The position numbers and the translations under genes were made by a program. Under the pieces are notes generated by a model. The model had not been told where the DNA came from. It did no database searches and saw nothing but the letters and a program-made list of their open reading frames with translations. From positions 124,001-188,000 of the forward strand of contig NZ_CP014213.1 of the NCBI RefSeq assembly GCF_003268005.1: a stretch of 64,000 nt of DNA, read 5' to 3'. Positions within the stretch are counted from its first letter, which is position 1; every line of letters starts with the position of its first letter. Source of the stretch: Methanosphaera sp. BMS (lineage in GTDB: Archaea > Methanobacteriota > Methanobacteria > Methanobacteriales > Methanobacteriaceae). Of this stretch, positions 28,357 to 39,200 are shown one piece after another.

Positions 28357-28840
28357 TGATTAAGAATGATTCCTAAAGCCATGAGTATACTCATAATTAA
28401 TATTCAAAACAGGACAATTGATTTAAAAAGAGCAATTTGTTGACAATGTATGATAATAACCCCATTCTTTTCCTAAAACAGTAATAGGGGATGTTCAAAA
28501 TATGGTTAATTGATTTTGAACAACTCCATAAAAATATTTTTCAGATTATTAATAAAACTCCAATAGAAAAATTATTATTTTAAAAAAGTATTACATCTTA
28601 TTTTTGACGAATTATGTTTTTTTTTCCAAGTTTATCTAATGTTTTTTGCTTTTTTTTGTAATGTATATTAGTATTTTCTGATTTTTTATCTATGTTACGT
28701 ATGTTTTAATTTGGTTATTCAATATAATGAATATAAGAACTATTTTTCAAGAATTATGCTGTTATTATACATTTTTTAATCTTACAGTTATTTTTTGATA
28801 GTTAATCCAGAACGATGCCGAATTTTTTTTAAATAATTTT
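28357..28840. other. Intergenic region after vapBC
   Basis: No gene supported. The sequence contains an inverted repeat (28492-28522, listed separately) and T-rich stretches around 28610-28640 and 28820-28830 that could serve as transcript ends. Confidence 0.4.
28492..28522. repeat. 10-bp inverted repeat
   Basis: TGTTCAAAAT (28492-28501) and ATTTTGAACA (28513-28522) are perfect inverted copies separated by 11 bases. It could be a terminator for vapBC, a protein-binding site, or the end of a relic insertion element. Confidence 0.5.
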
Positions 28841-28911
28841 ATGTACATAAAATACATATAATACATAACATACATTTAATACATATAATACATTTTAAAC
28901 ATAATGTACAT
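28841..28911 (+). promoter_or_regulatory. Repeat cluster in front of the AbrB-TIR pair
   Basis: Two copies of AATACATATAATACAT (28851-28866 and 28878-28893) are flanked by the palindrome ATGTACAT at 28841-28848 and 28904-28911. Such arrays suit a dimeric AbrB-type regulator controlling its own operon. The T/A-rich core also contains TATA-box-like sequence. Confidence 0.5.
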
Positions 28912-28945
28912 AACTATATATATTAAGAAAGACATAGTAAATATC

Positions 28946-29134
28946 ATGAAAAATTATACTGTTAAAGCAAGACAACGATCTGGGACAAATTCAATAGATC
29001 TAACACTTCCTGCCAGTATAAGAAAAGAATACTCCATAAATCATGGAGACATATTTAAAATAATACCCAATATGGAAAATGGCACATTGACATTAACATA
29101 TAAACTAATCTACCAAAATAAGGAAGATAAATAA
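28946..29134 (+). CDS. AbrB-family DNA-binding protein
   Basis: A 62-residue protein (MKNYTVKARQRSGTNSIDLT...) with the beta-alpha-beta pattern of AbrB/SpoVT domains: the LPASIRKEYSI segment, then GDIFKI. An in-frame ATG at 28904 would add 14 residues of Ile/Lys-rich sequence. I prefer 28946 because the domain begins there, although neither start has a strong ribosome binding site. It precedes the TIR-like gene by 23 bases and probably regulates it. Confidence 0.7.
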   Translation: MKNYTVKARQRSGTNSIDLTLPASIRKEYSINHGDIFKIIPNMENGTLTLTYKLIYQNKEDK

Positions 29135-29157
29135 AAACCGCCATAGAGTGAAATAAG

Positions 29158-29622
29158 ATGACAAATGAAACAAAAAATATCTACATCAGTTATAATCATA
29201 CGGACAAATACTTCAAAGACAAATTAAACAAAATAATTGGAGAAAAATATAAAATCACATCATCTCCACAGGAATATTCAATCAAGAATAACATTAATAG
29301 GTACTTTGAACAACTAGAAAACAACAGCGAAGATATAGTAATCGTATTAATAGGTACGGATACATATAAAAGCAAGAATGTTGACTGGGAAATAGAGTAC
29401 GGCCTTAGTCATGACTCCTGCATAATCGGATTATGTCTACCAACAAATGATGACTATAGGAAAAAAACGGTTAATCCCAGCAAACTGCCAATAAAACTAG
29501 TCAACAACCTATATTCAGGATATGCTTCATATTTTGACTGGACAGATAACATTGAAGATTTAGAAGAGTACATTGACATCAGCTATAATCAAAAAATGAA
29601 TAAACATGCCATAATGTTCTAA
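29158..29622 (+). CDS. TIR-like domain protein (MTH538/DUF1863 type)
   Basis: A 154-residue single-domain protein. It starts with IYISYNHTDKYFKDKL, then has an IVIVLIGTDTYKSKNVDWEIEYGL core and a CIIGLCLP strand, as in MTH538 TIR-like domains. TIR domains act as NAD-cleaving enzymes or signalling modules in prokaryotic defence. The catalytic Glu of NADases could be one of the Glu residues in WEIEYG. The pairing with a small AbrB regulator suggests a regulated effector. No second effector or sensor gene of known TIR defence types (such as ThsA) is adjacent. Confidence 0.8.
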   Translation: MTNETKNIYISYNHTDKYFKDKLNKIIGEKYKITSSPQEYSIKNNINRYFEQLENNSEDIVIVLIGTDTYKSKNVDWEIEYGLSHDSCIIGLCLPTNDDYRKKTVNPSKLPIKLVNNLYSGYASYFDWTDNIEDLEEYIDISYNQKMNKHAIMF

Positions 29623-29675
29623 AATCATCAATTTTATCTTATTTTTAAACTCCTTTTTATTTTTCACAAAGAAAG

Positions 29676-30287
29676 TTATCTCCATATAAAAAAAACTTCA
29701 TGGACACAAATGTGTGCTGATAGATATCCGAGTCTCTTGTAGTTAACTAGATTAATGTACTGTGTCCAATTATTATTGCATTTCTTTTTATACTTGCCGA
29801 AATACTTCTTATTAATCCTTTTTCTCTTAATGTCTGCTTCATAAAATGTCTTATTAGATTCCAAAAAACTGCTGAAATATATCTTTTTGTCCTTAACGGA
29901 TTCAGGTATGACTATTGTAGCGTACAATTCAGGATTATAGATGTGGGAAGTGTGAATGTCACCTTCCTTTAAATTCACAGATCCTTCTTTATATACTACA
30001 TTGTCTTTGGAAACATCCAAGCCCATAGCCGATAGTATCACATCAATCAACGGCATCTACAAGTTCATCCTCCAAGAACTTGTTAATAAGCTTATGATCC
30101 AGCTGATAGATACTAGCGAGTAGTCCTCATCCAATACTTTTCCAAACTCATCATAGATGTATAGGTAATTCGTTTCAATGTAACTTTTGATATTATCATC
30201 AATTTTTTCCATATTTATACTCATTGGAGTAGAGTTTTCTCTCGTAACATAATCCTCATCATTCATGATATGATGTTTATAATCCAT
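29676..30287 (-). pseudogene. Frameshifted hypothetical gene
   Basis: Two abutting minus-strand frames look like pieces of one gene. The first (from an ATG at 30285-30287, MDYKHHIMNDEDYV...) continues naturally to about 30135. A third frame then reads SIYQLDHKLINKFLEDELVD (about 30125-30066). A final frame reads VILSAMGLDVSKDN to the stop at 29676. At least two frameshifts are therefore implied. The C-terminal part is basic (KRKRINKKYFGKYKKKC). No family is recognised. It is convergent with the TIR gene. Confidence 0.5.
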
Positions 30288-30525
30288 TTTAGAAATAAAA
30301 AATCATATAAAGCTATTAGCAATGTCAATCATCAACATATTTAATCCGATGACAGGACAAAGAATTTGAGTCAATATTTATTTAATACAATTCTTTTAAA
30401 AAAAATATGGCGTTATATGTATTATGTACAATAAGGCCTTATCAGACATATTTCTTTATTTTAAGGAGTATTCGTTAATATTAATGAAAATTTTTTTTGG
30501 ATATTGCAAAAGTGTATAATGAAAA

Positions 30526-30775
30526 ACTCCAAAACACTCTAACAAAAAACTCCAAAACACTCCAACAAAAAACTCCAAAATACTCCAATAAAAAACTCCA
30601 AAACACTCCAACAAAAAACTCCAAAATACTCCAATAAAAAACTCCAAAACACTCCAACAAAAAACTCCAAAATACTCCAATAAAAATATCAAAAATACTC
30701 CAATAAAAATATCAAAAAATATATAATAAAAAACTCCAAAAATATATAATAGAAAACTCCAAAACACTCCAATGA
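30526..30775. repeat. Tandem array of 23-bp ACTCCAAAA repeats
   Basis: About 250 bases made of the unit AACTCCAAAACACTCCAACAA and variants, with a period of 23 bases (for example CTCC at 30550 and 30573). Each unit holds two ACTCCAA half-units. Copies alternate between CACTCCAACA and TACTCCAATA versions and decay towards the right end. The array ends about 20 bases before the start codon of the ATPase gene, so it occupies the promoter/leader position. It could tune expression by copy number. Confidence 0.9.
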
Positions 30776-30795
30776 TATTATGATGAGGAATAAAG

Positions 30796-32070
30796 ATGGA
30801 AAAAAAATACTTGAAACGATACATGGATGATGACTTAGAAAGATATCTTAGAATGATTGGTGCAATATTGATTGTAGGACCAAAATGGTGTGGAAAAACC
30901 ACAACAGCAGAAAGACACGCCAATAGTATTATTAAATTACAAGACATCAAAAAACAAGAAACCTATAGATTCTGGTCAGAAACAGATCCTTCCAAACTGC
31001 TTGAAGGAGAAAAACCCAAATTAATAGATGAATGGCAAATGGCACCAATACTATGGGATGCTGTGCGAAATAGTGTGGATGAACTAGGCGGGGAAGGATT
31101 ATATATCCTTACTGGTTCAACAGTCGTGGATGAAAATAAAATAATGCATTCAGGAACTGGAAGAATACATAGGGTACTGATGAGGCCCATGAGTTTATAT
31201 GAAAGCCTAGAATCCAATGGAAAAATATCATTAATGGAACTATTTAATAATCCTGAATTGAATATTGATGGAATTACATCGGATTTAACAGTTGAAGAAC
31301 TGATATTTGCCACATGCCGTGGAGGATGGCCTGCATCAGTAACGAAAAAGGATAAAGAAGCACAACTGTTTGTAGCTAAATCATATGTACAAAATATATG
31401 CAATACTGATGTTTCCAAAATTGATGGTGTTAGAAGAAACCCGGATAAAGTACAAAGTCTTCTTAAATCCCTCGCAAGAAATAATTCAACACTCGTTAAA
31501 AACAAAACAATAATAGCAGACGTTAATGCTAATGAAAAGATGAGTAACGGTACATATTACTCATATATCAAAGCACTAAAAGAGTTGTTTGTAATAGAAG
31601 AAATACGAGGATGGTCACCAGATATCAAATCAAAAACCTCCATGAGATCAAAAAACAAAAAAGTCTTCATCGATCCGTCAATAGCGACTGCTTCATTACA
31701 AATGAGTCCTGAAGCGTGCATGGATGATTTATACTTATTTGGTTTCCTATTTGAAAACCTATGTATCAGAGATTTAAGTATATACACAAGCCCACTTGAC
31801 GGAAAAATATATTATTATCATGATAAATCAGACATCGAAATCGATTGTGTAGTTTATTTAAATGATAACCGATATGCATTAATAGAATGCAAATTAGGTA
31901 GTGAAAAAATTAATGAAGGAGCCAAAAACCTATTGAAAATCAATAAGCTAATAGAAGAAAATGATGAACTTAAAAATCCAAGTTTCCTAGCTGTCCTAAC
32001 CGGAGGAGAAATTGCATATACACGCCCAGATGGAGTGAAGGTTATACCAATAGGATGCCTGAAACAATGA
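30796..32070 (+). CDS. AAA+ ATPase with DUF4143 C-terminal domain
   Basis: A 424-residue protein of the archaeal/bacterial AAA_14-DUF4143 family. Walker A is GPKWCGKTT (K34), Walker B is KLIDEW (about 78-82), and sensor-like LTGST is near residue 110. The C-terminal domain (about 215-420) has a PD-(D/E)xK-like core (IEIDCVVYL and ALIECKLG). These ATPases are common in gut archaea and bacteria and their role is unclear; proposals include DNA binding and defence. The start has GATGAGG upstream. It is not in an operon. Confidence 0.85.
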   Translation: MEKKYLKRYMDDDLERYLRMIGAILIVGPKWCGKTTTAERHANSIIKLQDIKKQETYRFWSETDPSKLLEGEKPKLIDEWQMAPILWDAVRNSVDELGGEGLYILTGSTVVDENKIMHSGTGRIHRVLMRPMSLYESLESNGKISLMELFNNPELNIDGITSDLTVEELIFATCRGGWPASVTKKDKEAQLFVAKSYVQNICNTDVSKIDGVRRNPDKVQSLLKSLARNNSTLVKNKTIIADVNANEKMSNGTYYSYIKALKELFVIEEIRGWSPDIKSKTSMRSKNKKVFIDPSIATASLQMSPEACMDDLYLFGFLFENLCIRDLSIYTSPLDGKIYYYHDKSDIEIDCVVYLNDNRYALIECKLGSEKINEGAKNLLKINKLIEENDELKNPSFLAVLTGGEIAYTRPDGVKVIPIGCLKQ

Positions 32071-32294
32071 TAAAACAAAAATAAACAGAACGTGAATTAA
32101 CTAAATAATAATATCCAATAAGTAATATATAATTAACCATAATAAATTCTTAAAATAATATTAAATAAACAAATAATTATAAAATTTAAAATAATTAAAT
32201 ATATTATGGAATTAAGTAAAATTAAAGTAAATATTGGTTAGAATAAGTAAACTAATCCATAAAAATAAGTAAAAATCTTAACTTGACAGCATTG
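32071..32294. other. A+T-rich spacer
   Basis: No gene or clear motif. It precedes the vapC fragment. The whole gap up to 32607 contains nothing else that I can support. Confidence 0.4.
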
Positions 32295-32440
32295 GAACTG
32301 ATTACTCAAATATTCGACATGGATTATCTTGGACAAGATGATTATTCTGAAGCAGTAACCAGATATAATTATTATAACTGTGCAATAAATTACTCTGATT
32401 GTTTAATATTAAAAAATATGGATGACAGGAACATAAATAC
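32295..32440 (+). pseudogene. vapC 3' fragment (partial duplication)
   Basis: These 146 bases match 28153-28298 of vapC with about six mismatches (roughly 96% identity). The frame is still open (ELITQIFDMDYLGQDDYSEA...) and keeps the Asp of NYSDCLIL. It lacks the first two catalytic residues and any start. It shows that a piece of the VapBC locus was copied or that a second locus decayed here. Confidence 0.9.
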
Positions 32441-32607
32441 ACACTGCAATATATGAATACATATAAAATATAAATCATCCTCAATTAAATGATAAAAACA
32501 ACAATTTAAATAAAGGATAGAACTCATCGAATAAAAATAATTAATGTAATTTTATCATTTTTACATGCATTCCAAATGTTTGAAAAATTAAAAAAAAGTG
32601 AGGGTTA

Positions 32608-35022
32608 TTATTTTAAACCCTTATTATATGTGTTTATTTTACAGTTATATACTCTGTTAGTTGGTTTTGTTTGTGTTCCCCACCAATTATTATCACATTT
32701 TACATTTGTTGTTGTTTTTGAGTATGAATCACCATCATTGTATATTTCATATTTTGCCCTTGAATTATAAAGTGTTGAACCACTGACAGATAATGATCCT
32801 AAAAATTGTCCCCGATTAGTGTAAAATATATTTTTTGCTATATTGTCACGAATTCTTGAGTTAGTAATGATAGTTTTTCCAAAATAACCTATTACCATAC
32901 CATTTTTATTATTATTTCCACTAATCATTGAGTTTTTAATTGTTAAATTAGCACAACTCCATAATGCACTAGCATTGTTGTATTTGATTTGCACATCATT
33001 CATGGTGACTTTTCCAGTTAATACCATAATAAATTTATCTGCATTATTGGAAATCTTTCCATTATCATTAATGTTTGATGATGTAATGTCAATAATTGCA
33101 CCATTTCCTAATCCATTATCAGATATAGCATCTTCACCCCTATTTGCAATGTTATATTTAATGTTTATCTTGTAAAATTTCATATAAGGATTATAATCAT
33201 GCTCCCCATAAAAGGTACTTATAGCTCCACCAACATTTCTTGCCGTATTACTGTATAGATTGGACACGTTCATATACAATGTACCGTCATACATTCCTAT
33301 TGCTCCACCACAATCAGCAATGTTGTAATTTAACAGGCAATCAATGATTTTAGTTGTTCCACCATAAATACATAATGCTCCACCATAAGAATTTGATGAA
33401 AAATAATCATTATTACTGAATTGCTGATTTACAATATTTCCATTGAATGTTGAACTTCTGACAGCAAACGTAGACTCACTAATTGAAATAGCTCCACCTC
33501 CACTAACAGCACGATTACCATTGAACTGAGAACTTGTTACAGTAATGTTAGCACCTATAGCCGAAATTGCCCCACCAGACTGATTAGCTTTATTAGAATT
33601 TATAAAACATTTATCAATTAATGTGTACTTACCATAATCAAGTATTGCTCCAGTATCTCCCTCATTTTGAGTAATTTTTGAAGCAAGCAGTGTTATTTTA
33701 CCCCAATTATCAATAAATCCTGCAGTAGATGCTTTGTTAAACATTCCTGTAACATTATTCATTTTTAAATTATCATTGTTCTTTATCAAACTAACTGTTG
33801 CATTATTTGTATTAATTATACAATTGGTTAATTGCATTTGATAATTATTAGTTATAACAGAATGATAAGCTTGATTTCTATTAATGGTTGTATTTGTAAT
33901 AGTCATATAACCATCATTTCTTATCGCTCCTGCATGATGTTCTGCAAAATTATTGTTTATTACAGAATTAGTTATTGTTAAAGAATTTAAGTTAAATATC
34001 GCACCGGATCCCATAGTATATGTATTTAATACACGAGAATTATTAAATAATAATTTCCCATAATTTGCTATAGTTCCACCAAATTGAACACGATATGGTC
34101 CTCCAGGGATTTTATTATACTGTAATATGGTGTTATGTATCTGCATAGTAGCACGATTATAAATTGCACCACCTAATCCTCCTGTATATACATAACTATC
34201 ACTATCCCAACCATCCATTTCACTTCCATTAACTGTATTTGCAGTTATGTTGGAATTTCTTATCACTACAGTACCATAATGGCTATAGATTGCTCCTCCA
34301 AATAATGCATTTCCATTTCTTATATTGGAGTTTGTAATTGTAGCTGTTGCTACATTATATAGTGCTGATCCATTGTATCCTTTGTTTTTTTCAAAGTAAC
34401 ATTTATCCATTTTGAGTGTTCCATAGTTGTTGACTATTGCTTTTTTATTATTTCCACCCTTATTTATACTGTTAGAAATAAAATCAACATTAGTTAATGA
34501 TAATTTACCTTTGTTGGCAAATACGGAACATCTATTGATATTCTTAAACTGTACATTACTTATGCTTAAACTATTTGATGGATTTATGAAAAATAAATCG
34601 TTTACACTTGTTTTTGCTTGAATTATTACTTTTTGTTTATTGTTTGATTTAATTGTGATATTTTTATTTATATCCACTTTTCCCACGTTTGAAATGGTAT
34701 ATGTTCCATCATTTAGTATTATTTCATCATTGTTATTTGCAACGGTTATTGCTTTTGTAATTGTTTTATATGGATTATTATTTAATCCAGTTGCCTTATC
34801 ATTTCCATTCGGACTGACATATATCTTAGATTTTGCAGTTTTTATGTTTTTAGTTTTTTCTTTATTAAGTACAGTAGTATTCTTCTCAATACTATGTACT
34901 TCATGATTAGATACTACAGTATCAGATGTATCTGTATTATCAGCAGCACTTATTGCAGTTAAAGATACCAATAACAATAATGTTACTGAAATAAACAATA
35001 CATATATACTTTTTCTCTTCAT
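32608..35022 (-). CDS. Adhesin-like beta-helix surface protein
   Basis: An 804-residue protein with signal peptide MKRKSIYVLFISVTLLLLVS...AISAAD (about 1-27). The N-terminal segment IYVSPNGNDKATGLNNNPYK (about 67-90) is the usual opening of right-handed parallel beta-helix proteins. About twenty coils follow, with NNTA/GGAIYN-type turns and Ser/Asn/Thr-rich strands. The C-terminus closes with DNNWWGTQ. It lacks the Ig-like and transmembrane anchor domains of larger relatives, so attachment may rest on the short basic tail or non-covalent contacts. GGTGAT precedes the start. Likely a surface adhesin or glycan-binding protein. Confidence 0.88.
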   Translation of the reverse strand: MKRKSIYVLFISVTLLLLVSLTAISAADNTDTSDTVVSNHEVHSIEKNTTVLNKEKTKNIKTAKSKIYVSPNGNDKATGLNNNPYKTITKAITVANNNDEIILNDGTYTISNVGKVDINKNITIKSNNKQKVIIQAKTSVNDLFFINPSNSLSISNVQFKNINRCSVFANKGKLSLTNVDFISNSINKGGNNKKAIVNNYGTLKMDKCYFEKNKGYNGSALYNVATATITNSNIRNGNALFGGAIYSHYGTVVIRNSNITANTVNGSEMDGWDSDSYVYTGGLGGAIYNRATMQIHNTILQYNKIPGGPYRVQFGGTIANYGKLLFNNSRVLNTYTMGSGAIFNLNSLTITNSVINNNFAEHHAGAIRNDGYMTITNTTINRNQAYHSVITNNYQMQLTNCIINTNNATVSLIKNNDNLKMNNVTGMFNKASTAGFIDNWGKITLLASKITQNEGDTGAILDYGKYTLIDKCFINSNKANQSGGAISAIGANITVTSSQFNGNRAVSGGGAISISESTFAVRSSTFNGNIVNQQFSNNDYFSSNSYGGALCIYGGTTKIIDCLLNYNIADCGGAIGMYDGTLYMNVSNLYSNTARNVGGAISTFYGEHDYNPYMKFYKINIKYNIANRGEDAISDNGLGNGAIIDITSSNINDNGKISNNADKFIMVLTGKVTMNDVQIKYNNASALWSCANLTIKNSMISGNNNKNGMVIGYFGKTIITNSRIRDNIAKNIFYTNRGQFLGSLSVSGSTLYNSRAKYEIYNDGDSYSKTTTNVKCDNNWWGTQTKPTNRVYNCKINTYNKGLK

Positions 35023-35588
35023 TTTATCACCTACAATTAGAATTTTTATAGTAAAAAGAAATTAACCATTATTATTTAAAAAAAAAACAATACAATCAGT
35101 TAAATTCACAATAAGTAATGTCTTTATTAATTTACAAGACATTAATTATCTTCCTTACCATAAATATACTTTGTTAAAAAAAATATATTAAACTTATCTT
35201 TTAATTACTTGAAATTGAATTTAAACACAAATTACCGATAATTTTAATAATTGGATGGATTAAAATATGGAATTTATTAAAAGTTTCCAAAAAATAATTA
35301 AATAAAATCCAATGAATTTCACTTCTAAAAATAAATAAATAAATATTTGAGATAATAAAATACTGCTAAAAAAGAATCCGCTCATTTACTATAACTGATT
35401 TCAATTACCCTATTAAACATCAAATCATTCAAAGATAATCAGAATAATAATTATAGAAAACATAGACCTGTTCAAATCAATTTGGAAACAGGACAAAACA
35501 TAATCATTAAAAGCTTAAAACATCAAAATATTATATAACAACGAGAAAATAATATTTTAATCCAATTCAACTGTAAATGTGATTCGTT
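35023..35588. other. Divergent promoter region with an imperfect hairpin
   Basis: A gene-free region between the leftward adhesin and rightward DUF2284 genes. CCTGTT (35467-35472) and AACAGG (35487-35492), extended by CAAAT/ATTTG with a small bulge, form a hairpin about 100 bases before the DUF2284 start. Promoters for both genes should be here. Confidence 0.4.
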
Positions 35589-36161
35589 ATGATTAAAAAA
35601 GAGGATATACCTACCCTATACACTACTGAAGAAATTATAAAAACAATTCCGACAAGCGAATATAAAGAAAAGTATGTTAATTTAAACACTACCATGAGTG
35701 CATGTAGACAATGCCCCAATTACTCTAAAAACTGGGCATGTCCCGAGTTTAAGGAAGATGTGCTGAAATATTGGGATGAATATGACAATCTTGAATTAAC
35801 CCTGACAAAGATCATATTCAAAAAAGATACAATGAACAAACAATATAGTCAAGAAGAACTAATGTTAATAGTCGATAATTCACTATTCAGGCAGAGAAAT
35901 ATATTGATATCCCAGATGGAAGAAAAGGAAAGAAGAATGAATGGTAAATTATTATCGGCGGGCTATTGTGGCCAATGCGATAGATGCTCAAGATTGGATA
36001 ACAAAGAATGCAGATATCCTGATAAATGTCATAATAGCATTGAGTCAATCGGCGGATTGGTTGGTGACACATTAAGTGGAGTATTTGATGAAGAAATTAA
36101 GTGGATTGAAGACTCCAAACTTCCGGAAAACCTGTCATTGCTTATGGGTCTTCTTTACTAA
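35589..36161 (+). CDS. DUF2284 Cys-rich predicted metal-binding protein
   Basis: A 190-residue cytoplasmic protein with clustered cysteines: CRQCPNY...WACPEF (about 38-52) and CGQCDRCSRLDNKECRYPDKC (about 123-143). That pattern defines the DUF2284 family, thought to bind metal or Fe-S clusters. It is common in methanogens and anaerobes. The function is unknown. GTGATT lies just upstream. No operon partner is apparent. Confidence 0.88.
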   Translation: MIKKEDIPTLYTTEEIIKTIPTSEYKEKYVNLNTTMSACRQCPNYSKNWACPEFKEDVLKYWDEYDNLELTLTKIIFKKDTMNKQYSQEELMLIVDNSLFRQRNILISQMEEKERRMNGKLLSAGYCGQCDRCSRLDNKECRYPDKCHNSIESIGGLVGDTLSGVFDEEIKWIEDSKLPENLSLLMGLLY

Positions 36162-36273
36162 AGAAACCTGGAAAATCATCGAGGTTATAGGGCATCAAAT
36201 AGAAATATAACTCATATAATTATGATACAATAAAAATAGTTTTTTAAAAATGAAGATTATCGGAGTAAATATG

Positions 36274-39200
36274 TTATTTACTTACTTTTTTTACCTCATC
36301 CAATAATCTTTTCCTGGCATCTTCACGGTTATGATACCAATCGGTACTCCATACCCTGTAGAAGTTCCATCCTAGATTTTCAAGCACTTCCTGGTGTAGT
36401 CTGTCACGGTCACGGGTTGAATTTGATGAATGATAGGATGGTCCGTCACATTCTATTGCCAGTATGTATTCATCGGGATTATCAGGATTGACAACTGCCA
36501 AGTCTATCCTATAGCTGGCGGTTCCAACCTTTCTTTCAACTGTATAACCCTCTTCAACCAGTACTTCATAGATTTCGTTTTCAAACTCCGATTCCTTGGA
36601 AGTGGCTATCTGTACACCTGCAGGGAATTTTCCCTTGTCGGCGTAGTATAGGAATGTCTTGAATGCATGTAGTCCCTTGTTTGTATTGTCTACTTTCAAA
36701 TCTGTTGACTTGAAGTTGGAGAATACCACACATTGCTCTTTGGCCCTTGTTATCAGTACGTTTAATCTTCTTTCTCCACCATCCTTGTTTAATGGTCCGA
36801 AGTTCATACTTATATGGCCTTTTTCATCAAAACCGTAGCCTGTGCTTATAAGGATGATATCTCTTTCATCACCCTGTATGTTTTCAATGTTTTTGATGAA
36901 GAACTTGTTTGTATCATCAAAGTATGCCTCATAATCACTATTGTCTCCAATTCTATCATCAAGGATTTCTTCAACGGTATTTCTCTGCTTTTTACTGAAT
37001 GTTGCTATTCCTATGGTCTTTTCCATGTTGTACTTGTCAAGAAGTTCAAACAGGTAGTCTATTATCTGTTCTGCTTCCTTTATGTTTCGGGCCGTTCCCT
37101 TTTCATATACTGTGTCCTGATTATATTCCAGTTTAAGTCCCAAGTCATCGGATCTTTTCTGTGATGACGGGAATACGTAGAGCTGATTGTTGTAGAACTC
37201 ATTGTTTGAAACTGCTATCAATGAGTCATGACGGCTACGATAGTGCCATTTAAGCATCTTTGTATTGAATGTGACCTTTGCATGTTCCAGTATACTTTCC
37301 AGGCCCACGGCACTGTATATCTCATCATCCTCATCTATTTCCAGAGAGGAGTCAAAGAATGTTGTTGGCGGCAGCTGTTTGGTATCCCCCATGATCACAT
37401 AGTTTTTACCACGAAGCAATGCCCCCATTGCATCCTCTATCTTTACTTGACTTGCCTCATCGAATATTACGTAGTCAAAGAATGATTCATAGTATTTTGA
37501 GTCCAGATACTGTGCTATGCTCATAGGACTCATCATAAAGCATGGCTTTATATCAGTTATGACATCCTGTGTTTCGGCCAAGGTTTTCCTGATAGGAAGA
37601 TGTCTGGACTTTTTGGATATTTCCTTATTCAATAATCCGAGGCTGGATTGTCTTTCCAGGCTTGAATGTATATCTGGTATCTGTTTGATTACCATGTTAC
37701 GTATACGTTTCCTGTTTAGTTCTATGGTTTTTTTATCGAATTTTCTGAAGTCATTGATTTTCTTGTTATGGATATTGTAGTTGAACTTGTTTAATGAGTC
37801 ATTTACAAATATCTTCTTTAATGCTTCATTTGCATAGTTATATGCAAAGACATCTGTTATATACTCTGATTCTATCTTATCCTGGTGGATTTTGTTTATG
37901 ATGTCGCTTGTGTATTCGTTTGTAAAATCTCTTGAGTATCCATCGAATAATCTGTAGTCATTTATCGTGTCAAAGTTTGAGGTTAATGACTTGATTTGTT
38001 CCTTCTGATTGTCATAGTCGGAGATTTTTATCTTTTTGAATTCCTTACTGTCTGAACGATTTACCTTGGTGTTGATTTTATTGAATGCCTTTTCCAGTTT
38101 ATCCACTTGTTTTACAAGCTTTGACATGGCCCCTTCATAGTATTCAAAGTTTGCCTCCTTGACAAAGTTTACTGTTTTGTCCGTAAAGTATCCGTCACTT
38201 ATGGATGTCTTGAATGTGTCAAATTGATTTAATGAGTTTTTCAATTCATCCGGATTTGACTTATAGGAATTCCAGGATTTGCCGAATATGCCTCTTGCAG
38301 ATTTATCCTCTTTTGTGATTTTTTGTTTGAGTTCTTCCTTCTTAATCAGATTGTTTAAGTCGGCTAAAAATTGTTTGTTGGATATTTGCTTGTAGCCCAT
38401 CTTCTGTTTTAGCTGCTGTAACTGTTTTTTGTATTTGTTTAGCTGTTCATATTCCTTTAGCAGTTGTCCATAGTTCATTGGCTGGCTGCAGTAGGCGTTT
38501 ACCTCATATCTTATATTGTTGTATTCATTTCTATCCTGTGAGAGTTTAATCAGGTCATTGTATATCTGTTCATCATCGGCCATGTAGTTATAATAGCCCC
38601 TGAGCTGGTTTCTAAGGTTCTCGAAGTCCCTGCTTACCAGTCTCATTAGTGAGTTGTTTTTATATTTCTCAAATAGAAGTATCTTGTCTTCTAGGTGTGG
38701 ATCGTTTATAAGGGTTCTTATCGGTGAAGTTTCTATTGATTCATGTATGGCCTTCAAGACGTGTATATTGTCATCCAATGATTTGGAGTATATGTATTCG
38801 TTCTTGAATTTGCTGTTTGCCATTAGCTTGTTTACTTTGATGAAGTTGTTTTTAATTGTTTTTAATGTTTTTATATCGTAACTTTTTGATTGTTTTGCTG
38901 ATAGTTGACTGTAGTTTGTTACATCCTGGATGTATTCCTTCATCTTATCCTTGTATTCATAGTTTTGAAGGTTGTTGGTTATCAGGAACAGTTTCTCCAA
39001 CAACTCTTCACCCGTGAGTTTCTGATAGTTTTCAAGTCCTATTAATTCGCTGATGTCATTGATTTGTCTTTTAAGTTCATCAATATCGGCTACGCTTTCA
39101 TCTACCAGAAATTCAAGACTTGATAATTCGGTGATGTTTAGGTTTGATGTGTCCGTTTTTCTCCAGAAGTTACCTGATACGGGTTTAACCATGTCATACT

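Noticed and set aside
30456-30950. 164-codon minus-strand frame with repeated WSFLLECFGVF
   Set aside because: The repetition is just the 23-bp DNA array read on the other strand, and it overlaps the ATPase gene.
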